Positions 1 to 7,032 of a stretch of 10,779 bases of DNA are shown here, in pieces. A model generated the notes under the pieces. The model saw only the letters and a list, made by a program, of their open reading frames with translations. It ran no database searches and had not been told where the DNA came from. Position 1 is the first letter of the stretch, and each line of letters starts with the position of its first letter. The position numbers and the translations under genes are program-made. The stretch comes from Desulfonatronovibrio sp. (GTDB taxonomy: Bacteria; Desulfobacterota; Desulfovibrionia; Desulfovibrionales; Desulfonatronovibrionaceae), in assembly GCA_003558575.1 (NCBI GenBank), contig PWPY01000248.1:1-10779 (forward strand). Direction: 5' to 3'.

Positions 1-274
1 CAGAATTGACAATAATTCTTCGAGTATTATCAGTGATCTCAGCTGAAGACTTTATCCCCAGCTTCCTGCCAAGGTCAATTATGGTTACTATTTTTCCCCT
101 TAAATTCATAATTCCCACAACATAGTCAGGAGAATGGGGAACTGAGGTAAACAACACCTGCTTATTGATCTCCTGCACAAAACTTATATCGATCCCGCAC
201 AATGCTTCGCCCACATAAAAGCAGGAGATCTGAAACGTACCTTCTTTATCCTGAATAATTTTATTTTCACTCAT
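1..274 (-). CDS. cheW: CheW-like chemotaxis coupling protein (3' part beyond the left edge)
   Basis: Translating the minus strand from the ATG at 274-272 gives 91 residues, open at the window edge. The pattern is that of a CheW domain: an opening beta segment (FQISCFYVGEALCGIDI, about residues 14-30), then VQEI, a VPHSPDYVVGIMNLRG block (45-60) with the conserved N-L-R-G turn, and IVTIIDLGRKLG (62-73). CheW links methyl-accepting chemoreceptors to the CheA kinase at the inner face of the membrane. A CAGGTG ribosome-binding site lies just before the ATG. The gene follows the AMMECR1-domain gene by 27 bp on the same strand and probably shares its transcript. Because the C-terminal half is missing, a longer CheW-domain protein such as a CheV-type fusion cannot be excluded, but the short N-terminus fits plain CheW. 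Confidence 0.9.
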   Translation of the reverse strand, partial: MSENKIIQDKEGTFQISCFYVGEALCGIDISFVQEINKQVLFTSVPHSPDYVVGIMNLRGKIVTIIDLGRKLGIKSSAEITDNTRRIIVNS

Positions 275-301
275 AATTCACCTGCTGTTAAATAAAATAT
301 G

Positions 302-850
302 CTAAAAAACTTCTGCCTGAAACCAGAATATTTCTGTATTCTTATCTTTCCAGCATTCCTGGGAAAGACCTGCCTTACGACATGTATTGGATAGAAACTG
401 CTCCCTGTCCCATTTCCACTCCGCAGCAACCTGGGGCAACAATAAACCACTGTAATGGCCTTTTCTTATGAGTAAGCCATGTTTGCCTGGAATAATGGAT
501 AAAGGATCATCTACCAAAGTTACAGGACTTAAAATGGAAATCTCGAGTTCAATAAGTTCTGATTCTTCTTGTGTAAGAGGGGGGAATCTGGGGTCATTAA
601 ATGCAGACTGCGCAGCCATTTTTACAACAGTCTTCCAAAGTGGTGCATCTCCGATAATATTACCGATGCACCCCCTGAGCCTGCCTTTAATTTTTAAAGT
701 AACAAAAGCTCCAAGCCTCTCAACCATTCTGTCAGTTGGAGGTTCAGGAAGCTCCAATCCATCTTCAAAATTTGACCTTATGCTGATCAAAGCAATTTCT
801 TTAAGATATTTCTTTTCAGAATCTGTGAGCTTGAAAACAAAATCAGACAT
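302..850 (-). CDS. AMMECR1-domain protein (AmmeMemoRadiSam system protein A type)
   Basis: This 182-residue protein is almost entirely one AMMECR1 domain. Visible hallmarks are LRGCIG (58-63), the most conserved motif of the family, NDPRFPPLT (85-93), ELEISILSP (101-109) and GLLLPQVA (135-142), with a Trp-rich C-terminal part. In many bacteria the domain is encoded with a Memo-like dioxygenase-fold protein and a radical SAM protein, and the biochemical role of the set is unsettled. Neither partner is in this window, so this copy is either an orphan or its partners lie elsewhere. It starts 23 bp after the thioredoxin reductase stop and ends 27 bp before cheW. No strong Shine-Dalgarno sequence precedes its ATG, which suggests translational coupling to the upstream gene. 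Family assignment is firm; function is unknown. Confidence 0.93.
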   Translation of the reverse strand: MSDFVFKLTDSEKKYLKEIALISIRSNFEDGLELPEPPTDRMVERLGAFVTLKIKGRLRGCIGNIIGDAPLWKTVVKMAAQSAFNDPRFPPLTQEESELIELEISILSPVTLVDDPLSIIPGKHGLLIRKGHYSGLLLPQVAAEWKWDREQFLSNTCRKAGLSQECWKDKNTEIFWFQAEVF

Positions 851-873
851 ATTGGCTTATTAATAGTAAGGGT

Positions 874-1767
874 TTATCTGGATTTATCCTTGACAAAGCT
901 TATGGCTGAATGACCTGCTATAGCCCCTTCACCAACAGCCACACTTATCTGGAGAAACCTTCCCACACAATCTCCGCAGGCAAAAACACCTGGGATATTT
1001 GTGTGCTGTTTGTCATCAGCCTCAATAAATACACCTTTTGTGGTTATGCCGAGGGTATAAGCAAAATCAAGAGAAGAGGCCTCGCCCATGGCCACAAAAA
1101 TTCCATCAACGCTAATTATTTCGTTGTTGTCAAATTCGGCCTGTTCAATATAATTTTTACCTTTGAGCCGGACTACTTTTCCAGGTAGAACGGATATATC
1201 TTCTTTTTGGAGTAATGCTTTATATTCTTCCGAAATTTTTTCTTTTTTTCCCTGGTAGCAGATACTTACGTGAGGAGTATAGTTTTTGAGCTCCAGAGCC
1301 TGGTTTGCAGCAAAAACACCTTCACCAAGAACAATGACCTTCTTATTTTTATAAAAGAAACCATCACAGCTTACACAATAAGAAATACCTTTGCCTTCAT
1401 ATTCAGATATGTTCTCGATTCCAGGCCTGACCCTGCTTACTCCAGTGGCTAAGATAACAGATTTACAAGAGACCCTGGATTTATCTGTCTTGATATCAAA
1501 ATCACCTTCGCTGTTTTGATGAATTCCTAAGACTTTTTCACAGCGCAATACCGCACCAAATTTTTTGGCGTGTCTGCAACCCAGTTCAATAAGCTCTTTT
1601 CCGGTAATGGATTCTGGAAAACCAAAATAGTTATCAATGTCATAGTCTCCCGCCACCTTTGGAGCGCATCCGAGAACCATGGTTTTCATACCGGCACGAG
1701 CAGTATAGATAGCAGCAGATAAACCCGCCGGGCCCTGCCCGATAATTGCGATATCAGTTGTATCCAT
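874..1767 (-). CDS. trxB: Thioredoxin reductase-like FAD/disulfide oxidoreductase
   Basis: The 297-residue protein has the low-molecular-weight thioredoxin reductase layout. The N-terminal FAD-binding Rossmann motif is IGQGPAG (9-15), followed by YFGFPESITGKEL (47-59), ATGVSRVRPG (107-116), the redox-active CVSCDG (Cys131 and Cys134), a second dinucleotide-binding fold (GEGVFA, 148-153) and the C-terminal FAD motif GVFACGDC (260-267). Known members pass electrons through FAD to the CxxC pair and on to thioredoxin. Two points are unusual. The HRRxxxR-type segment that marks NADPH specificity is replaced by CYQGKKEKI (170-178), and the nucleotide motif reads GEGVFA instead of GGGxSA, so NADPH may not be the electron donor. 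An AGAAGG ribosome-binding site lies upstream of the ATG. It appears to be first in a transcript with the AMMECR1 gene and cheW. The symbol is given by family, not by tested activity. Confidence 0.87.
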   Translation of the reverse strand: MDTTDIAIIGQGPAGLSAAIYTARAGMKTMVLGCAPKVAGDYDIDNYFGFPESITGKELIELGCRHAKKFGAVLRCEKVLGIHQNSEGDFDIKTDKSRVSCKSVILATGVSRVRPGIENISEYEGKGISYCVSCDGFFYKNKKVIVLGEGVFAANQALELKNYTPHVSICYQGKKEKISEEYKALLQKEDISVLPGKVVRLKGKNYIEQAEFDNNEIISVDGIFVAMGEASSLDFAYTLGITTKGVFIEADDKQHTNIPGVFACGDCVGRFLQISVAVGEGAIAGHSAISFVKDKSR

Positions 1768-1840
1768 AAATCTATTTCCCTTCTTGAAGGTTCAACCAGA
1801 GTTTTTTTGGCAGAACAAAATTACAATGCACAAGAAATTT

Positions 1841-1870
1841 TGTATAAAGCTTTTTTGCTCTGTTTGTAAA
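1841..1870 (-). promoter_or_regulatory. Candidate sigma-70-type promoter for the thioredoxin reductase gene
   Basis: On the minus strand TTTACA (1870-1865) and TATACA (1846-1841) are separated by 18 bp. They match the -35 and -10 consensus at 5/6 and 4/6 positions and lie about 75 bp upstream of the trxB ATG. The 1768-1919 gap is AT-rich, so a chance match is possible. No better pair was seen. Confidence 0.4.
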
Positions 1871-1884
1871 CTTCAGATTTGAGA

Positions 1885-1922
1885 AAAAGTTATGGCACTT
1901 TTGAGATGATTGCAAACAATCA
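1885..1922 (-). terminator. Possible weak tandem hairpins after the diguanylate cyclase gene
   Basis: Two short perfect inverted repeats follow each other on the minus strand: TGATTG/CAATCA with a 4-nt loop (1922-1907), overlapping the stop codon, and AAAAGT/ACTTTT with a 6-nt loop (1902-1885), ending in a TTTTT run. Both stems are AU-rich, so any termination would be inefficient and some read-through into trxB is likely. Confidence 0.25.
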
Positions 1923-3386
1923 GCCTGATACAGCTTCTCCCACACATAAGTCAGCAGAAGTACAAACCATATTCCTGCCGCTGTTTTTAGCTAAGTAAAG
2001 GGCCTGATCTGCCTGGATTACAAGGGTATCCCCGGGTGTAAGTGGTCCCGGCTTTATGGATGCAACACCTATGCTGGCGGTAACATTAAAGTTTTCGTTT
2101 TCATGAAAAAAATTTGTTCTGCTTATCTTTTGACGTAACCTCTCGGCCAATAGCCATGCCTGCTCTTCAGTTGTTTCAGGAAGAAGAACAACAAACTCTT
2201 CTCCTCCATATCTTGCTGAAAAATCAGTCTCTCTGACGGTACTTCCCAACAGATAGCCAATCTTTTTTAAAACCATATCCCCGGCTACATGACCATAAGT
2301 ATCATTAAGGTTTTTAAAATAATCAAGATCAAGCATAATGAGACTCAGTGGTGTGGCCTGTCTCTGATGACGTTTGAGCTCAACCCTCATTTTTTTGTCA
2401 AATTGTTGACGATTGTAAACACTGGTTAGCCCGTCAAAATCAGCTTCTTTTTTAAGATCTCTGTATTTAAGTGCATTCCTCAAGGCAAGTGCCAGATGAT
2501 TACCGGCACTATTGATTATCTGGAGCTGATCCCTTCCAAGCTTGAGGTTCTTATCAGCCATGATTATAATTGCCCCAAAGGCTCTATTATTTATATAAAG
2601 AGGTATAAGTATCTGTTTTAAAGGATTCGGATTTCTGGTTATCAAATTTTTCTTGCTGGAAATATTTATTTTTTTATAACTACTCACTTTCTTTTGAATA
2701 AACCTCTCAGGAACTGCGAGAAGTGTTTCCTCCCATTTACTTGCATTAGATCTGTCCTCAATAGTAGGGAGATAAAGCTCAGCAGTAATTTCTTTTTGAT
2801 CGTTGCTTTTCCAGAATATGGCCGCAAGTCCGCAGGCCTGGGTAAACTCTGAGAGCTCCTGCCTGGCTATTGTCAGAATTTCTTCAACATTCAAAGAAGA
2901 TGATGATCTTGTCAAAATTCTATTAAGAAATTCTAACTGAACGTTTTTCCTGGCCAGAAGTTCCCGGTCCAATGAAATTTCCCTGGCCATCAAATGCAGG
3001 TCTGTATAGAGCTCTTGAATTTCAACAGCTTTATCCCTGACTTCCCTCAAAGATTTTTTGGTAACAGGCCTGCGAATTATTCCCAAAAATGATCCCATCT
3101 CATTAATATCAGCCTTATCCAACCTATTATGACCATCAATTATAAGAACCCGTTGAATATTATGATGTTCAATTAGTGATCTTTCCCCATAATCATTCAC
3201 CTCATTAAGTGTGTCAGGGGTCACGAAAACTATAGAAGCCTCCAATGGGTCAGGATGGTCAAGGTTTATCTCTTCTACGGAACCAACCTTACTAATCCGA
3301 GAATTACCTGGAAGACTCTGTTCAATTTCACTGGACAGTTCCTGAGGCAAATTTAACAACCAGAATTTTGTAGGTTTTTGACGCAT
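1920..3386 (-). CDS. GGDEF diguanylate cyclase with receiver-like and GAF-like N-terminal regions
   Basis: This 488-residue protein probably makes c-di-GMP from two GTP. The reading frame stays open for 24 codons upstream, but the ATG at 3386 is chosen because an AAAGGAG ribosome-binding site lies 7 nt before it. Residues 1 to about 115 look like a degenerate receiver domain: hydrophobic strands ASIVFVTPD and RVLIIDG and a terminal RRPVTKKSL are present, but the usual phospho-acceptor Asp position is not recognisable. A helical, probably coiled-coil linker (about 111-156) follows, then a GAF-like region (about 160-305). The GGDEF domain (about 315-480) has DFDGLTSVYNR, the metal-binding LDLDYFKNLND (352-362), active-site GGEEF (394-398) and an inhibitory I-site RETD (385-388) five residues before it. 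Catalysis and product feedback inhibition are therefore both expected. The signal sensed by the N-terminal parts is unknown. It is divergent from the glycosyltransferase gene. Confidence 0.92.
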   Translation of the reverse strand: MRQKPTKFWLLNLPQELSSEIEQSLPGNSRISKVGSVEEINLDHPDPLEASIVFVTPDTLNEVNDYGERSLIEHHNIQRVLIIDGHNRLDKADINEMGSFLGIIRRPVTKKSLREVRDKAVEIQELYTDLHLMAREISLDRELLARKNVQLEFLNRILTRSSSSLNVEEILTIARQELSEFTQACGLAAIFWKSNDQKEITAELYLPTIEDRSNASKWEETLLAVPERFIQKKVSSYKKINISSKKNLITRNPNPLKQILIPLYINNRAFGAIIIMADKNLKLGRDQLQIINSAGNHLALALRNALKYRDLKKEADFDGLTSVYNRQQFDKKMRVELKRHQRQATPLSLIMLDLDYFKNLNDTYGHVAGDMVLKKIGYLLGSTVRETDFSARYGGEEFVVLLPETTEEQAWLLAERLRQKISRTNFFHENENFNVTASIGVASIKPGPLTPGDTLVIQADQALYLAKNSGRNMVCTSADLCVGEAVSG

Positions 3387-3536
3387 AACCAGCTCCTTTT
3401 GTCTGTTTTGGAGCTTGATGCAACAATAGAGCCATGAAAAATTTACCTGCTGGAACAAAACTTGTATGCGGTATGTATATTTCTAAGCAATGTGGTGAAT
3501 TGATACATATATCTTAATAAAAGTAATGAGAAACAA

Positions 3537-5150
3537 ATGAAAAAAAAAATCTGGGGAACCCTTGATCCATTTTACGAGCCTGGTCCATTCTTAGGTAGAA
3601 TTGTAGCCAATACCGGGTTTTTAAATGCCCTTTTAAGGCTTGATCCTTATGATGAATATCATTTCTTTGTTTCTTCGGAAAAAATTGCCTTTCATTGTCA
3701 AAATTATTTTAGAAAAAAATTTAAAACTACCCTTTCCAAAATCAGTTTTTTCCCAAGAATAAATCTCATTCAGAATATTTCAGCCCACCCATACCATGTG
3801 TTTCATCTATCAGACTGTATTAATTATCCAGCGCATCTTGCCAGACTGAGAAACAAATACAGTGAGAGAATATTTCCTGTTACCAGTGTAACTCACAGCC
3901 TGAGTTACAGCAATTATTCTCACATGCTTTTAAAGCAACTCTGGCCTGGATGGTCAGTCAGAGATGCTATTGTCTGTTCATCAGATTGCGGCCGTCAGGT
4001 CCTTAAAAAATACTTTGATAACCTAAGAATAGAATACGGATTAGATAATAGATTTATGCCCCCTCTTCTTAAACATATCCCCCTGGGTATTGATTCTGGA
4101 AAAAATCATGGTGGTAAATCAATCCAGTCCACAGAAAAATTTATTCCTGATGATAAAATAAACATCCTCTGTTTTGGAAGAATATCATGTTATTCAAAGA
4201 TGGATCTCCTCCCCATACTTAAAAGCTTTCAATTGGCAAAGATTTATGGACTGGACACAAATGCAGTGAGGCTGATTTTGGCCGGAGGAGTAGATCAAAA
4301 GGATGACACAATAAAAAAGTTGTTACTTTTTGCGAAAAATATCGGAGTTGAATTAGAAATAATTCCCAACCCAGATGAACAGACCAAGGAACTGCTGTTA
4401 AGGGATACTCATATATTTTTGAGCATGTCAGACAATCCCCAGGAAACTTTTGGCCTAACCATCCTTGAGGCCCAGTCTGCAGGCCTCCCTGTTATCGCAT
4501 CAGACTACAATGGATACAGAGAATTGATTGCCCATAATGAAAATGGTCTCCTTATCCCTACTCTTGGTCCTGACAGAACCGAATACATCGATGATCTGGC
4601 TCCGCTTATATTCGACAGTGAATCACATCTTCTGCTGGCCCAAAGCTGCGGGTTTGATCTGCACGTTCTGGCAAAAACCCTGATCAGGCTCATTGCTGAA
4701 CCAGGCTTGCGTAAAGCGATTGGGGATAATGGTAAGGCAAATGCTTCTCAGTACACGTGGGACAAAATCATACAATCATATATTTCATTCTGGGAAGAAC
4801 TTAACAATTTAGATGAGCTAAAGCCCCTCAAAGATCAAAAACATCCTGTCCATACTTCATATTCTGATATTTTCTCCCATTACACTACGGACTGCTGGAT
4901 CAATTCGGTTGTCAGCCTGAGCAAACTGGGCCGGGCAGTTTACCGGGAAAAGGACCATCTTGTCATATATTCCGGGTTATCTCACTTCATTGATAAAGAA
5001 AAAATCAGAATGCTTTTGTTTCTTTCACGTGCCCCTATTAAAACTCCAATATTAATAGCCAGACTATGTGCGACGTTGGACCTGGATCAGGATATTTCCA
5101 GACTGATTATTTCCTGGGCCATTAAGCAGGGTCTTTTACAGACATCTTAG
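3537..5150 (+). CDS. Family 4 glycosyltransferase with C-terminal extension
   Basis: The 537-residue protein has a GT-B fold of the GT4 type. The N-terminal acceptor half (1 to about 180) ends in IPLGID (181-186). The donor half has FGRISCYSKMDLL (213-225) with the expected Arg and Lys, and the retaining-enzyme signature E-x7-E (Glu303, Glu311) in the PQETFGLTILEAQSAGLPVIASD block. GT4 enzymes move a sugar from a nucleotide donor to a glycan, lipid or protein; the substrate here cannot be read from sequence. Residues about 440-537 are not part of the usual GT4 core, and the last 50 (RMLLFLSRAPIKTP... to IKQGLL) resemble a helix-turn-helix or winged-helix pattern. The start codon is followed by an uninterrupted run of ten A (3540-3549), and the ribosome-binding site is weak. 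Lying 185 bp before flagellin, it could modify flagellin, but that is inferred from position only. Confidence 0.87.
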   Translation: MKKKIWGTLDPFYEPGPFLGRIVANTGFLNALLRLDPYDEYHFFVSSEKIAFHCQNYFRKKFKTTLSKISFFPRINLIQNISAHPYHVFHLSDCINYPAHLARLRNKYSERIFPVTSVTHSLSYSNYSHMLLKQLWPGWSVRDAIVCSSDCGRQVLKKYFDNLRIEYGLDNRFMPPLLKHIPLGIDSGKNHGGKSIQSTEKFIPDDKINILCFGRISCYSKMDLLPILKSFQLAKIYGLDTNAVRLILAGGVDQKDDTIKKLLLFAKNIGVELEIIPNPDEQTKELLLRDTHIFLSMSDNPQETFGLTILEAQSAGLPVIASDYNGYRELIAHNENGLLIPTLGPDRTEYIDDLAPLIFDSESHLLLAQSCGFDLHVLAKTLIRLIAEPGLRKAIGDNGKANASQYTWDKIIQSYISFWEELNNLDELKPLKDQKHPVHTSYSDIFSHYTTDCWINSVVSLSKLGRAVYREKDHLVIYSGLSHFIDKEKIRMLLFLSRAPIKTPILIARLCATLDLDQDISRLIISWAIKQGLLQTS

Positions 5151-5285
5151 CTGTCTGCTGAAAAAATCCTTATCCAGTTAGTCGGGCGATTTCAGGTAGG
5201 AAAATTTGTCCTTATTTTGACTTTATAATCTTTAAATACAAAGCAATGCTACGCAACATGTTAATATAATAACTTTTTTTACATA

Positions 5286-5301
5286 CGGCACACTGCTTGC
5301 T
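5286..5301 (+). promoter_or_regulatory. Sigma-54 (RpoN) -24/-12 promoter of the flagellin gene
   Basis: CGGCACACTGCTTGCT matches the consensus TGGCACG-N4-TTGCW at nearly every position, with the diagnostic GG (5287-5288) and GC (5299-5300) exactly 10 bp apart. Transcription would start near 5312, leaving a leader of about 24 nt that contains the ribosome-binding site. Sigma-54 promoters need an AAA+ activator (FlrC/FlgR/NtrC type), which is not encoded here. I could not identify its upstream binding site in the AT-rich 5151-5285 stretch. Confidence 0.88.
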
Positions 5302-5320
5302 TTGAAGTTTAAAAACAATC

Positions 5321-5328
5321 AAGGAGGT
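5321..5328 (+). promoter_or_regulatory. Strong ribosome-binding site of flagellin
   Basis: AAGGAGGT ends 7 nt before the ATG at 5336. It is a full Shine-Dalgarno match, fitting the high synthesis rate flagellin needs, and it fixes the start codon. Confidence 0.9.
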
Positions 5329-5335
5329 AAATCCT

Positions 5336-6262
5336 ATGTCTTTGGTCATCAATACAAACTTAATGGCACTTAATGCGACCAGAAATCTTTCTGAAGCTTA
5401 TGGTCGCCTGGGAACATCCACAAGGCGTCTCTCATCGGGTCTTCGAGTAGGAACAGCTGCGGATGATGCTGCAGGTCTGGCAATCAGGGAACTTATGCGG
5501 GCTGATATCGCAGCCATGGGACAGGGAATAAGAAACGCCAATGATGCGGTATCCATGATTCAGACCGCTGACGGCGCTCTTCAGGTTATTGATGAAAAGC
5601 TCATTCGAATGAAAGAGCTTGCTGAACAGGCTGCCACTGGTACTTACAATTCAGATCAAAGGCTGATCATTGACTCTGAATACCAGGCCATGGCCTCGGA
5701 AATAACGCGAATCGCCAGTGCAACAAAATTTAACGGCATATATTTGCTCAATGGAAACCTTAGTGTTTCTACTGCAAACAGCAATCCTGCAAACTGGAAA
5801 AATGATCATGATGGCTCGGGCTTAACTTCTACAGGTCCCCTTAAAGTCCACTTCGGAATAGGTAACGATGCCAAGGAGGATTACTATTATATCTCCATTG
5901 GCAACTCCACTGCTTCAGCTTTGAAAGTCGGAAACAACGCCGGTCCATCAGCGGCAGGGCATAATATTTCTACACAAGCGAACGCTCAGTCAGCGTTGGA
6001 CGCCATTAATGAGGCCATTATTTCCAAGGATAAAATGCGGGCCAGCCTTGGTGCCCTGCAGAATCGTCTGGAAAATACCATCACCAACCTTACAATCCAA
6101 TCTGAAAACCTTCAGGCTGCAGAATCACGCATATCTGATGTGGATGTTGCAGTAGAAATGACTCAATTTGTCCGTAACCAGATCCTGACCCAGGGAGCAG
6201 TAGCCATGCTCGCTCAGGCTAATGCTTTGCCAAGAATGGCCATGCAGTTGATCCAGGGATAA
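5336..6262 (+). CDS. fliC: Flagellin, filament structural protein
   Basis: The 308-residue protein has both conserved ends of bacterial flagellin. The N-terminal D0/D1 region (1 to about 140) holds VINTNLMALNATRNL, RLSSGLRVGTAADDAAGLAI (31-50), a long helix and TKFNGIYLLNG (130-140). The C-terminal D1/D0 region (about 218-308) holds the coiled-coil helix NRLENTITNL, SRISDVDVAVEMTQF and the export/assembly terminus MLAQANALPRMAMQLIQG. The surface-exposed middle (about 141-217) is short, near 75 residues and Ser/Thr/Asn-rich, so the filament subunit is compact. The N-terminal D1 stretch LIRMKELAEQ aligns with the TLR5-contact stretch of enterobacterial flagellin. It has its own sigma-54 promoter and is closed by a hairpin, so it is probably monocistronic. 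Whether other flagellin copies exist elsewhere is unknown. Confidence 0.97.
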   Translation: MSLVINTNLMALNATRNLSEAYGRLGTSTRRLSSGLRVGTAADDAAGLAIRELMRADIAAMGQGIRNANDAVSMIQTADGALQVIDEKLIRMKELAEQAATGTYNSDQRLIIDSEYQAMASEITRIASATKFNGIYLLNGNLSVSTANSNPANWKNDHDGSGLTSTGPLKVHFGIGNDAKEDYYYISIGNSTASALKVGNNAGPSAAGHNISTQANAQSALDAINEAIISKDKMRASLGALQNRLENTITNLTIQSENLQAAESRISDVDVAVEMTQFVRNQILTQGAVAMLAQANALPRMAMQLIQG

Positions 6263-6290
6263 AAAAGGACTGAGTGAAGACCAAAGACAA

Positions 6291-6315
6291 AAAGGGCCGG
6301 TACTTCCGGCCCTTT
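6291..6315. terminator. Shared hairpin terminator between convergent flagellin and RNase III genes
   Basis: AAAGGGCCGG (6291-6300) and CCGGCCCTTT (6306-6315) form a perfect 10-bp stem with a 5-nt loop. On the minus strand it is followed by TT, G and TCTTT, so it is best read as the intrinsic terminator of the RNase III gene, whose stop is about 27 bp away. On the plus strand only the three T inside the stem follow before an A run, so it would stop flagellin transcripts less sharply but may protect their 3' end. Confidence 0.82.
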
Positions 6316-6342
6316 AAAAAAATAATGGTTATATTTTCCAAC

Positions 6343-7032
6343 TCAGGAAGATCTTGACAGTTCTTTTATGGCCTCTCCAGCCGCTTTTTGCTCTGCCTTT
6401 TTAACACTGCTTGCAGTGGCATCTACCTTCGTACCATTGGGCAACTCTACCTGCACTCTGTAGAGTTTTTCATGTTCCGGACCTGTACTTTCCAATAAAG
6501 CATATACTGGCCTGGCCTTGAAAAGACTTTGAGTTGCTTCCTGCAGTCTGCTTTTGTAATCTTTGTACTTGGGAAGCAGCTCAACACTCTCGGGAATAAA
6601 ATCCTTAAAAATTTTTTTGATGCATTTGTGAGCTTCATCGTATCCCGAATCTAAGTAAACAGCTCCCAAAATAGCCTCCAAGGTATCGCTCAGAACAGAA
6701 TCCCTTGCCCTGCCACCTTGAGATTCCTCACCTTTACCAAGAGATATATAGCCACCAAGATCCAGATACCTTGCAACTCTGGCTAAGGAAGGTTCGCTTA
6801 CCAGGCCGGCTCTTAGTTTAGTCAAATGTCCTTCAGACGCTCTGGGAAATCCATAAAAGAGTATTCTGGATATACATAGTTCCAAAACAGCATCCCCCAG
6901 AAATTCAAGGCGCTCATTGTGTTCAAGGCCGTGCTCATTGGCATAGGAACTATGGGTAAGGGCCAGTTGCAACAGGCTTTCGTCCTTAAAGAAATATCCA
7001 AGTTTTTTTTGTAAAATATCGCAATTATCCAT
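6343..7032 (-). CDS. rnc: Ribonuclease III
   Basis: This 229-residue enzyme cleaves double-stranded RNA, processing rRNA precursors and some mRNAs. The catalytic domain carries the signature NERLEFLGDAVLEL (39-52) with metal ligands Glu43 and Asp47, and the second acidic set in SDTLEAILGAVYLD (Asp116, Glu119). The dsRNA-binding domain covers about 155-226, ending in the typical SVKKAEQKAAGEAIKEL. The length is normal for the family. The frame can be extended three codons to a TTG at 7041, but the ATG at 7032 is preferred; neither has a clear Shine-Dalgarno sequence, so the start is uncertain by 9 bp. The gene stands alone, convergent to flagellin and divergent from the BioD-like gene. The often-seen neighbour era is absent. 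Confidence 0.96.
   Translation of the reverse strand: MDNCDILQKKLGYFFKDESLLQLALTHSSYANEHGLEHNERLEFLGDAVLELCISRILFYGFPRASEGHLTKLRAGLVSEPSLARVARYLDLGGYISLGKGEESQGGRARDSVLSDTLEAILGAVYLDSGYDEAHKCIKKIFKDFIPESVELLPKYKDYKSRLQEATQSLFKARPVYALLESTGPEHEKLYRVQVELPNGTKVDATASSVKKAEQKAAGEAIKELSRSS

Noticed and set aside
468-863. Plus-strand open frame opposite the AMMECR1 gene
   Set aside because: It is a shadow of a well-conserved minus-strand gene, has low-complexity Ser-rich translation and no family resemblance.
3387-3458. 24-codon upstream extension of the diguanylate cyclase
   Set aside because: The ATG at 3386 has a strong AAAGGAG site at ideal distance; the extension has none and adds Cys-rich, unstructured sequence in the divergent promoter region.
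3451-3466. Sigma-54-like element TGGAACAAAACTTGTA upstream of the glycosyltransferase
   Set aside because: GG is present but the -12 dinucleotide is GT instead of GC and two further consensus positions differ. In AT-rich DNA this is too weak to call.
5151-5285. Sigma-70-like TATAAT at 5223-5228 and possible activator sites upstream of flagellin
   Set aside because: No acceptable -35 at the proper spacing and no convincing dyad for an RpoN activator; the AT-rich sequence yields such hexamers by chance.
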